Shown: in pieces, positions 8,375 through 16,747 of the stretch
How positions within the stretch are numbered: the first letter of the stretch is position 1
Layout: every line of letters begins with the position of its first letter
Assembly: GCF_016741855.1 (NCBI RefSeq)
Contig: NZ_JAERRH010000002.1
Span: 744,001 to 808,000 of the forward strand
DNA length: 64,000 bases
DNA from: Streptomyces musisoli
Lineage (GTDB): Bacteria > Actinomycetota > Actinomycetes > Streptomycetales > Streptomycetaceae
Direction: 5' to 3'
The notes under the pieces: generated by a model
What the model saw: the letters and a program-made list of their open reading frames with translations, nothing else
Told to the model about the DNA's origin: nothing
Databases searched by the model: none
Position numbers and translations under genes: made by a program

Positions 8375-9492
8375 CGGCCCTCCCGCAGGGCGCTCGTGGC
8401 ACGGACGGTCAGCGACCGCCAGCCGGGCAGCGCGCCGCGCCGGTCCACGCGTGCGCGTACGACGACGGGGCGGTACGGCGCCAAAGCTGCCAGGGTGTCA
8501 TCCAGTTGGGCGTGGGCCAGCCGGGCGCCGGGGCAGGCGTGGGGCCCGGCACCGAAGACGAGCCGGGCCACGGCGGGTGGCGCGGGCCGGCGGGCGTCCG
8601 GAGGATCGGCGTGGGCCCGCGCGGCATGCCGGGCCACCAGGATCAGGCGGTCACCTGCCCGGACCGGACACCCGGCGAGGTCCGCGTCGGCCGCCGCCAC
8701 ACGGGGCAGCAGCGGGGAGGGCGCGGTCACCCGCAGCAGTTCGTCCACCAGCGAAGGCCGCAGCCGGTCGTCGGCGGCCTGGTCCCACAGCGCCGCGTCC
8801 GCGCACCAGGCGGCGGCGCGCGGGAGTGCCGCCACGGTGGTGTTGACGGCGGCGACCGCGAGCATCGCGCGCAGAGCCGGCTCCTCGCCCGGTGCGGCCC
8901 GGGAGAGCAGAGCCTCCAGCCGGGCCGTCGCCACGGCGGCCGCCCGGGACGTGCCGGGCGGCCGGGGCCCGGGCAGATGGTCGCGCACGGCCGCCGCCGC
9001 GGCGCGGGCGGCGGCCTCGGCGATGCGCTCCGAAGCTCCTGGGGCGTCCAGGAGCGCACGGACCGTGGCCCCGGCCAGTTCGCGGGCCACCGGTACGAGG
9101 TCCACGGCGCCGCCCGCGCCGAGCGGGGCCAGGCGGCGGGAGAGGACCTCCCGCCACACCGGGCGCAGCCGCTCCACACCGGCCGCACCCAGATCCTGGG
9201 CGACCGCGCGCCGGGCCGAGCGGTGACCGGTGCCCTCCTGGTCGAACAACGCACCGCCGGCGGAGAGTTCGCGGGCGGCACCGCCGGTGGTGCCCGCCGC
9301 GGCGCGGTCCAGCGGAATACGGGTGAGGGCGTGCCGGTACGCGTCGCCGTCATGCACCAGCACCGCACCGCCCAGGCGCGCCACGGCCCGGCGGCGGGTG
9401 ACGGCGAGCAGCGCGAACAGCACGGGGTGGGAACGGGTGTACACCCGCCGATCACGACGGCGTGCCGCCCGCAGCCCGGGTGTGGTGGTCAT
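8371..9492 (-). CDS. Cytochrome P450
   Basis: A 373-residue P450, slightly short for the bacterial class. The haem-binding loop FGAGPHACPGARLA places the Cys ligand at residue 320. The K-helix Glu-x-x-Arg is ELLR at 251-254. The I-helix reads AAVNTT (214-219), with Asn where most P450s have the acidic residue of the proton-relay pair; this can mean altered oxygen activation. No redox partner gene is next to it. The ATG at 9492 overlaps the ligase stop (ATGA) and its own stop overlaps the next start. Predicted to oxidise the acyl-derived product of this operon; position unknown. Confidence 0.88.
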   Translation of the reverse strand: MTTTPGLRAARRRDRRVYTRSHPVLFALLAVTRRRAVARLGGAVLVHDGDAYRHALTRIPLDRAAAGTTGGAARELSAGGALFDQEGTGHRSARRAVAQDLGAAGVERLRPVWREVLSRRLAPLGAGGAVDLVPVARELAGATVRALLDAPGASERIAEAAARAAAAAVRDHLPGPRPPGTSRAAAVATARLEALLSRAAPGEEPALRAMLAVAAVNTTVAALPRAAAWCADAALWDQAADDRLRPSLVDELLRVTAPSPLLPRVAAADADLAGCPVRAGDRLILVARHAARAHADPPDARRPAPPAVARLVFGAGPHACPGARLAHAQLDDTLAALAPYRPVVVRARVDRRGALPGWRSLTVRATSALREGR

Positions 9493-10973
9493 CGCCGGCC
9501 CCCTTCCGCCTTCGCGAGGCACCGGGCGGCGAGCCGGGCGGTGGCGAGGCGGTCGGGTTTGCGGGACCGCCCGGACAGCGGGACCTCGGCGAGCAGCACC
9601 GCGTCCGGCCGGGCGGACCCCATCCGCCGGAGCGGACCGGCCAACGCGGCCCGCAGCGCCGCCCGGTCGGCGCCCCGCGACGGCTGCACGACGGCGACCA
9701 GACGCTCGTCGCCGTCCTCGGCCGGTACGCCGACCAGCAGCGCCAGTTCGACGCCGGGCACGTGCAGCGCGGGCTCGTACAGCCCCGGATAGATGTTCTC
9801 CGCACGCCTGAGGACCATGTCCTTGGTGCGGCCCTCCAGCACGATCCGCCCCTCCTCCAGACGGGCCCGGTCACCGGTGGCGACCCATGGGTCCGGTTCC
9901 TCGCCCAGACAGCGGTCGCGGGTCGCCGGACCGGACAGCAGCAGCTCACCGCCCACGTCCACCTTCGCCGACACCCCCGGCAGCGGAGCGCCGACCAGGT
10001 CGCCGCCACCCGTGTGGGCGGCCTTGTGAGCCTGCTCCACCGCCGCGGCGGGGAACAGCTCGGTCAGCGCGTACACGCCCCACGCCTCCGCGGCGCCCGC
10101 CTCCTTGACGCGGGTGAGCAGCCCGGCGCTCGCCGGGGCCGAGCCCGTCCACACCCGGCCGGTGAAACGGGCCCCGTGCGCCAGCGCCGACCGCAACTGC
10201 GGCGGCGTCAGATACGTGGCCTGCGGGGACAGTTCCCGCAACTGCCGGGCCAGGACGCGCGGGGAACGGGCGGGCAGCGCGACCGGAGCGCCGCTGGCGA
10301 GGGACGGCACGAGCACGAAGAACGTACCGCCCAGGACGGGCCGGTCCGCCCGCGGCCGCACCAGGCCGGCCACGGTGGTCATACCGGCGGCGAGCGAGGA
10401 GCGGGTGTGCACCACCGCGCGCGGCCGGGAGGTGGTGCCGGAGGTGAAGACGATGACCGCGTCCGCGTCCTCGTCCACCGGCCGGGGGAGCACCCCGGCC
10501 CGCACGCCGCCCTCCAGGGCGGGCGCGCAGCCGGGCAGCCGGCGTCCGACCGTGACCACCGGACCCAGCTCCGCAAGGTCGGGCAGCGCGAGTTGGGCCC
10601 GGCGGGCGAGCGGCCGGGCCCACCCGGCGACGGCCTGCGCGGTCGCGTCGGCGAGGACGAGGTGGGGCCGGGCGAGGGCAAGCCGGGCGCGGAGCACGTC
10701 CGGCCCGGCGCCGGGGTCGAGCACCGCCGCCCGCGCGCCGAGCCGGTGCACGGCGAGCAGCACGGCCAGCGCCCGGGGCCCGGGCCGTACGGCGACCCCG
10801 ACCGTCCCGCCCGGACCGACGCCGCGTGCGTGCAGGGCGGCGGCGTAGCGGTCGGCGAGATCGGCCAGGTCCCCGTACGTGGCCTTGACGCGGGTGGCGC
10901 CCGTCCGGGTCGCGCCGAGGACGGCGGGCCGGCCGGCGTGGGCGCGCAGGGTGTGGGTGAGGAGGTCGAGCAT
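9489..10973 (-). CDS. AMP-forming acyl ligase/synthetase, OleC-like
   Basis: A 494-residue member of the adenylate-forming superfamily. Core motifs are in order: VFTSGTTSRPRAV (P-loop, with Ser-Arg-Pro-Arg for the usual Gly-x-Pro-Lys), GVYALTE, ATGDRARLEEGRIVLEGRTKDMVLRRAENIYP (hinge), and the C-terminal lysine in GRSRKPDRLA. Start is the ATG at 10973 inside TGATG, overlapping the glycosyltransferase stop. In an operon with OleA- and OleD-like enzymes the natural guess is OleC chemistry, turning a 3-hydroxy acid into a beta-lactone by way of an acyl-AMP. A plain fatty acyl-AMP or acyl-CoA ligase is the alternative. Confidence 0.8.
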   Translation of the reverse strand: MLDLLTHTLRAHAGRPAVLGATRTGATRVKATYGDLADLADRYAAALHARGVGPGGTVGVAVRPGPRALAVLLAVHRLGARAAVLDPGAGPDVLRARLALARPHLVLADATAQAVAGWARPLARRAQLALPDLAELGPVVTVGRRLPGCAPALEGGVRAGVLPRPVDEDADAVIVFTSGTTSRPRAVVHTRSSLAAGMTTVAGLVRPRADRPVLGGTFFVLVPSLASGAPVALPARSPRVLARQLRELSPQATYLTPPQLRSALAHGARFTGRVWTGSAPASAGLLTRVKEAGAAEAWGVYALTELFPAAAVEQAHKAAHTGGGDLVGAPLPGVSAKVDVGGELLLSGPATRDRCLGEEPDPWVATGDRARLEEGRIVLEGRTKDMVLRRAENIYPGLYEPALHVPGVELALLVGVPAEDGDERLVAVVQPSRGADRAALRAALAGPLRRMGSARPDAVLLAEVPLSGRSRKPDRLATARLAARCLAKAEGGRR

Positions 10974-11713
10974 CAGCGCGGGTCCTCCCCGTGCCGGCCC
11001 GGACCCCGGTCCAGGTACCAGCGGGCGGTGCCGAGCAGGCCGTAGGCGCGCAGCCGCCGCGTGGAGTTCTCCACGACCATGTCGCGGGCGTGCACGACGG
11101 CGGTGGTCCGGCGGCGCACCCGGTTCAGGAACAGCCGGTCGGTGGGGGAGGGACGGCGGGGCATCCCGCCCACGGCCTCGTACAGCGCGGCGGTGACGGC
11201 CATGTTGTTCCCGGCGTGCATCCGGTACGGGGCGAGGTAGCCGTGCCGGCGCCGGTGCGCCGGTCGTACGCGCCCGAAGAGGGCCGCGAGGCCCACCAGC
11301 CCCCGGAACACCGCCCGCCCCAAGGGCCCGTGCTCGTCGCGGCGTGCCTCGATCCGCCCGCACACCAGCCCGGCGCCACGCCCCAGCGCGTCGCGGGCCG
11401 CGGCCGTCCAGCCGGGCCGCGGCAGACAGTCGGCGTCGGTCCGGGCCAGCAGCGTCGCACCGTGCCCGATGGCGTAGCGGAAGCCGGTGTCCACGGCACA
11501 GCCCACACCCTTCTCCTCCTCGCGCAGCACGTGCACCGGGAAGGGAGCCCGGCGGGCGAAGCGGCGCGCCTGTTCGGCGGTGGAGTCGGTGGAGGCGTTG
11601 TCCACGACGACGAGCGTGAAGTCCCTGTCCCGCTGGGCCGCCAGCGCGTCCAGCGTCGCGTCGAGCCGCGCCGCCTCCTGGTGGGCGGGCACCACCACCC
11701 ACAGGGCGCTCAT
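10973..11713 (-). CDS. Family 2 glycosyltransferase
   Basis: A 246-residue GT-A enzyme. The N-terminus VVVPAHQEAARLDATLDAL and VVVDNASTDSTAEQA are typical GT2 nucleotide-sugar binding segments. RTDADCLPRPGW holds the DxD metal motif. No transmembrane helix is obvious, so it is cytosolic or peripheral. It starts at ATG 11713 overlapping the KAS III stop and ends overlapping the ligase start. Its presence suggests the product of this operon is glycosylated; sugar and acceptor are unknown. Confidence 0.85.
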   Translation of the reverse strand: MSALWVVVPAHQEAARLDATLDALAAQRDRDFTLVVVDNASTDSTAEQARRFARRAPFPVHVLREEEKGVGCAVDTGFRYAIGHGATLLARTDADCLPRPGWTAAARDALGRGAGLVCGRIEARRDEHGPLGRAVFRGLVGLAALFGRVRPAHRRRHGYLAPYRMHAGNNMAVTAALYEAVGGMPRRPSPTDRLFLNRVRRRTTAVVHARDMVVENSTRRLRAYGLLGTARWYLDRGPGRHGEDPR

Positions 11714-12747
11714 GCCTTCTCCCAGACCATCGTCATGATGCTCACGCCGCCGCCCAGGCCCACGAACAGCACCCGGTCCCCGGCGCGCAGTCCGTGGTGC
11801 ACGAGGTCGAGTTGTACGCCCAGCGTGGCGCTGGCCATGTTGCCCAGCTCCGGCACGGTGACGACGAGCCGGTCCCGGGGCACGCCGGTCAGCTCCACGA
11901 ACCGCTCCAGGTACGGCACGGTGACCTGGTGCACGAGAACGTGCCGGAAGTCGTCCCAGCCGAGCCCGGTGCGCTGCCGCATCCGGTCCAGGACCGAGGT
12001 GCCCACCTTCTCGAACACCTCGCGCAGCTCGGCTCCGTCGCCCCGGAAGTAGGTGTGCTCGTCGCCGCGGGGATGGCGGGACCCCCCGCCGAAGATGCCG
12101 CCGACCCGCCAGTGCTCGGAGTGCGTCTCGGTGTCCACGTCGACGATGCCGCCCCGGTCCGCCATCTCCAGCACGACCGCGGCGCCCGCGTCGCCGAAGG
12201 TGTAGCCCGCGAAGCCGTCCCGGAGCTGTTCGGGGCCGGAGGGGGCGTGGCGCACCGCCCGGCTCGGGGTCTCCCCGGTGACCACGAGAGCCCGGCGGGC
12301 CCGGCCGGCCAGCATCATCGCCCGTGCCGTGTCGATCCCGTTGACGAAGCTGTTGCACGCGTTCGTCACGTCCAACGCGTGTGCCCGGGAGCCCAGTTCG
12401 GCCTGGACGATGTGTGCGGTGGCCGGCTCGGCGACGTCGCGCGTGGCGGAGGCGAACACCAGCAGGTCGATGTCGTACGGGGTGAGCCCGGCCCGGGCCA
12501 GCGCGGTGCGCGCCGCCCGCGTCGCCAGCGTGGAGGCGTACTCGTCGGCCGCCACGACCCGGCGCGCCGAGATGCCGGTGGCCCGTTCGAGCATCCGAGC
12601 CGGCAGGCGCAGCCCGGAGGCCGCGGCGACCTGCTCCTGGAGGTCCCGGGAGGTGAGCCGGGACTCGGGCAGGCAGGACGCCACCGCTGTGATGCCCGGC
12701 CGTGGCACCGGGGTGCGAGCAGCATGGTCTATGTGCATGGGGTGCAC
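11710..12747 (-). CDS. OleA-like 3-oxoacyl-ACP synthase III family condensing enzyme
   Basis: A 345-residue thiolase-fold enzyme. The triad is complete: Cys131 in DVTNACNSFVNG, His273 in VLVHQVTVPYL, Asn303 in GNMASATLG. The C-terminus has the usual GLGGGVS loop. A Glu in DVAEPAT, 24 residues before the Cys, could correspond to the second base OleA uses for acyl-acyl condensation; an alignment is needed. It is the first gene of the five-gene operon. GTG 12747 is taken as start, ATG 12738 is possible, and neither has a clear ribosome site. It probably joins two acyl thioesters, but an ordinary FabH-type acyl-malonyl reaction is not excluded. Confidence 0.85.
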   Translation of the reverse strand: MHPMHIDHAARTPVPRPGITAVASCLPESRLTSRDLQEQVAAASGLRLPARMLERATGISARRVVAADEYASTLATRAARTALARAGLTPYDIDLLVFASATRDVAEPATAHIVQAELGSRAHALDVTNACNSFVNGIDTARAMMLAGRARRALVVTGETPSRAVRHAPSGPEQLRDGFAGYTFGDAGAAVVLEMADRGGIVDVDTETHSEHWRVGGIFGGGSRHPRGDEHTYFRGDGAELREVFEKVGTSVLDRMRQRTGLGWDDFRHVLVHQVTVPYLERFVELTGVPRDRLVVTVPELGNMASATLGVQLDLVHHGLRAGDRVLFVGLGGGVSIMTMVWEKA

Positions 12748-12887
12748 GCTATGACCGGTTCAGGACAGGCGGCCTGAGCACTCGTACCTAGTCGGCCTCG
12801 GTAATCGCACTCTGCCGGGGCCGGGGCGGCGACGGGCACGCGGGCCGCCCCACCGAGGCACGGCCCGACAGCGCACCGGCCCCGGCC

Positions 12888-13838
12888 TCACGGATACACG
12901 GTCCCGGTGGTCCACGGCCGCAGCTTCTCCGGGTTGCCCACGGCCCAGATGTGCTTGATGCGGTCACCGTCGATGTCGAACGCGTACACCGCCACGGTGG
13001 CCCCCGCCCGCTGGGCCACCAGACCGGGCCGGCCGTTCACGGCCCGCTCCAGGAACACCACGCCGGACGCCTTCTCGGCGAGTTCGAGCAGGAAGCGTGC
13101 CACCCGCTCACCGCCTTCGACCGGGTGGAGCACGGCGGTGACGCGGCCGCCTCCGTCGCCCACCGCCGTCACACCCGGGTCGAGGAGGCCGATGAGGGCA
13201 CCGATGTCCTTGGCCTCCCAGGCGTGCTTGAAGTTCCTGACGATGCCGGCGTGGTCGGCCGGCATCGGGTGGGACGCCGGCCGAGCGTCGCGGAGGCGCC
13301 GGCGCGCGGAGGAGGCCAGCTGGCGGCAGGCGGCCGGGCTGCGGCCGACGATCTCGGCCACTTCGGCGAAGGCATAGTGGAAGACGTCGTGCAGGATGAA
13401 CGCGACGCGTTCGGCCGGGGTCATGTACTCGAGTACGACGAGGAAGGCCATGTTGACCGACTCGTCCAGGGTCACGTGGTCGGCCGGGTCGCCGGCCGCG
13501 GCAACCGGGCCCCCGCCGGGCCGCTCGGTGGGTTCCGGCAACGGCTCGGGGATCCACTCACCCACGTACCGCTCACGCCGGGCCCGTGCCGAACGCAGCA
13601 GGTTCAGACAGATCCGGGTGGCGACCGTCGTCAGCCAGCCGCCGACCGACTCGACGGCGTCCTGCTGCTGCCGGGACATGGTGTACCAGCGGGCGTAGGT
13701 CTCCTGTACGACGTCCTCGGCCTCCGAGAGGGAGCCGAGGAGCCGGTAGGCGAGGTTGATCAGCCGCCGCCGTTCGCCGATGAGTGCGGCCAGGCTCGGA
13801 TCGGGCAGGCCGTCTTCCGGCCCGGGCTGGATGGTCAC
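12888..13838 (-). CDS. ECF41-type RNA polymerase sigma factor with SnoaL-like C-terminal domain
   Basis: A 316-residue extracytoplasmic-function sigma factor. Sigma region 2 is YRLLGSLSEAEDVVQETYARW; region 4 is MTPAERVAFILHDVFHYAFAEVAEIVGRSPAACRQLASRARR-like. Three ECF41 marks are present: the linker motif WIPEPLPEP, DGGGRVTA in the extension, and the terminal NPEKLRPW. By family knowledge the SnoaL-like extension both aids and inhibits activity in place of a separate anti-sigma factor. Start GTG 13838 follows a weak GGGGGACA. It is divergent from a separate SnoaL gene, which may be its target; ECF41 factors usually sit next to carboxymuconolactone decarboxylase or oxidoreductase genes. Confidence 0.92.
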   Translation of the reverse strand: MTIQPGPEDGLPDPSLAALIGERRRLINLAYRLLGSLSEAEDVVQETYARWYTMSRQQQDAVESVGGWLTTVATRICLNLLRSARARRERYVGEWIPEPLPEPTERPGGGPVAAAGDPADHVTLDESVNMAFLVVLEYMTPAERVAFILHDVFHYAFAEVAEIVGRSPAACRQLASSARRRLRDARPASHPMPADHAGIVRNFKHAWEAKDIGALIGLLDPGVTAVGDGGGRVTAVLHPVEGGERVARFLLELAEKASGVVFLERAVNGRPGLVAQRAGATVAVYAFDIDGDRIKHIWAVGNPEKLRPWTTGTVYP

Positions 13839-14076
13839 GGTGTCCCCCGTCTGCTTGTGTCGCCATGCGCTGCCGACAGACAGGACAAGGCAGCCCCGTC
13901 GAATGTGAGGCCGGAGCGTCATCCGAACCGATCCGTTCGCCCCCCTGCGGTCCCGCGACCGTGGCACCTCACATCCCGTCGGGCCGCACGGTCTGACCAA
14001 GTGGGACCGCGGGGACCGATCCCGGGAATGGGGCCGGTGAGTCGGCCGCGGTCCGGATTCCTTGAAGGAGGGTGCG

Positions 14077-14505
14077 ATGGTTTCGCACGAGTCCGACGTG
14101 AGGGCACTGCTGGAAGGCCGCGTCGACGCCAGCCGGTCGAAGGACGTCGACCGACTCATGTCACATTATTCCGATGACATCGTGTACTACGACGTCGTTC
14201 CCCCGCTCCGGTTCACGGGACACGAAGAGGTCCGCGGCAATTTCGTGCGGTGGTTCGACGAGTACGACGGTCCCATCAGTCTGGAGACCCGCGACCTCAC
14301 CGTCGTGAGCGGTGAGGAGGTCGCGTTCGCGCACATGCTGCATCTGGACTCGGGCACCCGCAAGAACGGGCTGCGCACCGCGATCTGGGTTCGCTCGAGC
14401 GTGTGCTGCCGACGGTCGAACGGCAGGTGGCTGATCACACACGAGCACATTTCGGTGCCGGTCGACCCGGAGAACCTCCGGGCCTGGTTCCCGTCGGACA
14501 TGTGA
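14077..14505 (+). CDS. SnoaL-like/NTF2-fold protein
   Basis: A 142-residue cone-fold protein. VRALLEGRVDASRSKDVDRLMSHYSDDIVYYDVVPPLRFTGHEEVR is the classic SnoaL-like start, and WLITHEHISVPVDPENLRAW the end. Start ATG 14077 has GAAGGAGGG seven bases upstream. It is divergent from the ECF41 sigma gene across 238 bp; the gap shows no promoter I can assign with confidence. Function is unknown: such proteins include isomerases, hydrolases and ligand-binding forms. The sigma factor carries a related C-terminal domain, so the two may sense the same ligand. Confidence 0.82.
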   Translation: MVSHESDVRALLEGRVDASRSKDVDRLMSHYSDDIVYYDVVPPLRFTGHEEVRGNFVRWFDEYDGPISLETRDLTVVSGEEVAFAHMLHLDSGTRKNGLRTAIWVRSSVCCRRSNGRWLITHEHISVPVDPENLRAWFPSDM

Positions 14506-14619
14506 AGCGGTCCGACCGGTCCACGACTCTCCCGCCGGGGGTCCGCTCGCCCGTCGGGGGACCGCTCTCGCTTTGAGGGTCCGGCCTCCTCCAGGGGACC
14601 GCTCTCCCTCCGCGGGGCC

Positions 14620-14660
14620 GCGTCGCGGCAAGGTGTGCGGGTACCGCCTTGCCGCGACGC
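14620..14660. terminator. Strong bidirectional terminator between convergent genes
   Basis: Perfect 14-bp arms GCGTCGCGGCAAGG / CCTTGCCGCGACGC with a 13-base loop. It separates the SnoaL gene (plus) from the PAP2 gene (minus) and can serve both. Confidence 0.85.
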
Positions 14661-14685
14661 TTGTCGTTCCTCCGCCCGGAGAAGA

Positions 14686-16071
14686 TCACGGGACGGGTCG
14701 CAGTTCGGGTTGCGGTTCCGGTAGCCGTCCTGGTGCCACCGTCGGGTCCCACAGTCTGGTGGTCCTCGTGTAGCCGTGGATCACCGAGATCATCGCCAGA
14801 ATGAGCAGGGGCCCGAACACCCACGGGTGCTCGGCCATTTCCATCGGCACATAGCGATAGGACAGCAGGAGCACGGTGAAGACCGCCGTGCCGTAGGCGA
14901 CCAGCCGCATTCCCGCACGGTCCCAGCCGCGGTCGAACGAGCGCAGGGCCACCTCCACCGTGAGTGCGAACACCACGCCGGCGACGAGATCCGTGCCGTA
15001 GTGGTAGCCGAACCCCAGCGTCGCGGCGAGCGTGGCCGTCAGCCAGAAGGCGCCCGCGTAGCGCAGAAGCCGCGGGCCCTTGCGGGAATGCAGGAAGATC
15101 GCGGTGGCCCACGCCGTGTGCAGGCTGGGCATGCAGTTGCGAGGGGTGATGTCGTCGTACGGCACCGGGTGCAGGGGATGCAGCGGTGGTGGCGTGTTCG
15201 GCCACAGGTTGGCCACCGCCCACTGCACGCCGCCGGTGCCGGAGGCGCCCGGACCGTAGGCGAAGACGGGTCCGACCACCGGGAAGATCATGTAGATCGC
15301 CGGCCCGACGAGACCGATCACCAGGAAGGTGCGCACCAGATGGTGCCTCGGGAAGCGCCGCTCGACCCCCACGTCGCGCAGCTGGTACAGCGCGACGACG
15401 ACCGCGGCCACCGCCAGCTGGGCGTAGACCAGGCCGAGAACATGGCCGGTGATCGGACCGCTGGCTTCGAGGGCCCGGCCTGCCAGCCATGACGGGTTGC
15501 CCAGCGCGTGGTCGGCGGTCGCCACGTACGGGTCGAACACTGTCGGCCGGGTCCTGGACGTGATGAGCAGCCAGGTGTCACCGGTCTTGCGGCCGGCCAC
15601 CAGCAGCAGGCCCAGCCCGACGCCCTTCAGCAGCAGCACGCGCTCCCGGCCGGTGCGACGCGTGACGGCGATGACCGCCCAGCCCAGCATGACCCACAGC
15701 GCGCCGTTGCCGAAGGTGTGGCCGTCGGTCATCTTGGCGCCGACCGCCAACCGCACCAGCACGAGGACGACGTCGATGCCGATCGCGACACCGGCCGCGA
15801 TGAAGCGTTGCCGCCAGGTGAGCACCACCATCATCAACGCCAGACCTGCGTACAGCGGCCCCGGCTTGGGGGCGAACACCACCTCCCTCGCCTGCTCGGT
15901 CAGCGGCCCCGGTACGCCGGCGCAGCGACGGGCGATGATCTCCAGCGTGATGAGGAACCCGAGGCTCACCACTCCCGCCGCGGTCCACAGCATCGCCCGC
16001 GGCTGGCGCCACGCGTCGAACGCGGCTCTGCCGTTTATTCGCGAAAACACCCGCGAGACTATAGGTATCAA
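14686..16071 (-). CDS. PAP2/AUR1-like integral membrane phosphatase or phosphotransferase
   Basis: A 461-residue polytopic membrane protein with roughly 10-12 hydrophobic helices. Catalytic motifs are NCMPSLHTAWA and GYHYGTDLVAG, matching C2/C3 of the PAP2 superfamily in the inositol-phosphoceramide synthase (AUR1) style. The reaction is expected at a lipid-phosphate or phospho-headgroup, with residues facing the outside. The start is uncertain: TTG 16071 gives the longest frame, GTG 16050 is an alternative, and neither has a good ribosome site. The upstream AT-rich patch (TTTGCCGATTTGTTAGATG) may hold the promoter. It ends at the strong hairpin at 14620. Confidence 0.85.
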   Translation of the reverse strand: MIPIVSRVFSRINGRAAFDAWRQPRAMLWTAAGVVSLGFLITLEIIARRCAGVPGPLTEQAREVVFAPKPGPLYAGLALMMVVLTWRQRFIAAGVAIGIDVVLVLVRLAVGAKMTDGHTFGNGALWVMLGWAVIAVTRRTGRERVLLLKGVGLGLLLVAGRKTGDTWLLITSRTRPTVFDPYVATADHALGNPSWLAGRALEASGPITGHVLGLVYAQLAVAAVVVALYQLRDVGVERRFPRHHLVRTFLVIGLVGPAIYMIFPVVGPVFAYGPGASGTGGVQWAVANLWPNTPPPLHPLHPVPYDDITPRNCMPSLHTAWATAIFLHSRKGPRLLRYAGAFWLTATLAATLGFGYHYGTDLVAGVVFALTVEVALRSFDRGWDRAGMRLVAYGTAVFTVLLLSYRYVPMEMAEHPWVFGPLLILAMISVIHGYTRTTRLWDPTVAPGRLPEPQPELRPVP

Positions 16072-16747
16072 TTGTTTGCCGATTTGTTAGATGTGGGCCA
16101 ACGAGGTCACTCTGCGTGCCGGATGGCGTGCTTTCCCGTGCAGCACGGGCGACGAGGGCGCTCGTCGGAAGTCTGATGATGCCATTGGGGTCGTGCGGGT
16201 GGCTTCGCTGGTCAGCGCCGCGGTGCGCCCGGGGGCGAGCAGGCTTCGGTAGCCACACGGCAGGCCACCGGGTCGCGGATCCTCAAGTGGCGCCGGCGGG
16301 CCCGCCGATCGGCGCGCGCCTGTCGGCAGCGGGTCGTCGCCGCCCGCGACCGCCTTGGTGGATCCGGGTGCCGCTCTTGCTGCCGGGGGCCCGCGCGGCC
16401 GGAACGGCGGGAGTGGACACGGCAGGAGCGACGCCCACTGCGGCGGCAGAGGCACGGATGCGCATGTGTTGTCCCCACGTGTGGATCTGCGAAGTCGGAT
16501 GACCCCCTCATAGGAGACGCGAGGCCAAAGGGAAAAGTTGTGCGACTGGTGAACATCTCGGGCTGTTCGCGACGCGTACGCGCCACGGGGGACCACCCCG
16601 CCGGGACTTCGGCTTCGGCTGGGTTCCGCGGGTTCTTCGGCTTCGGCTGGGTTCCGCGGGTTCTTTGGCTTCGGCTGGGTTCCGCGGGTTACCGGAATTG
16701 TGGCTTCCGCCACGGCGGACCCGGGATCGACCTGGTGAGATCGCCGG
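16072..16747. other. Intergenic stretch without a recognisable gene
   Basis: About 680 bases between the PAP2 gene and the membrane protein starting at 16748. Open frames here show no family motif, no good ribosome site and mixed third positions. The only clear structure is the 28-bp triplicate repeat at 16608-16691. The PAP2 promoter must lie near its 16080 end. Confidence 0.5.
16608..16691. repeat. 28-bp tandem repeat, three copies
   Basis: TTCGGCTTCGGCTGGGTTCC followed by GCGGGTTC repeats with a 28-base period (GGGTTCCGCGGG at 16621, 16649 and 16677). 28 is not a multiple of three, so it is not a coding repeat. It ends about 57 bases before the next start codon. Confidence 0.85.
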
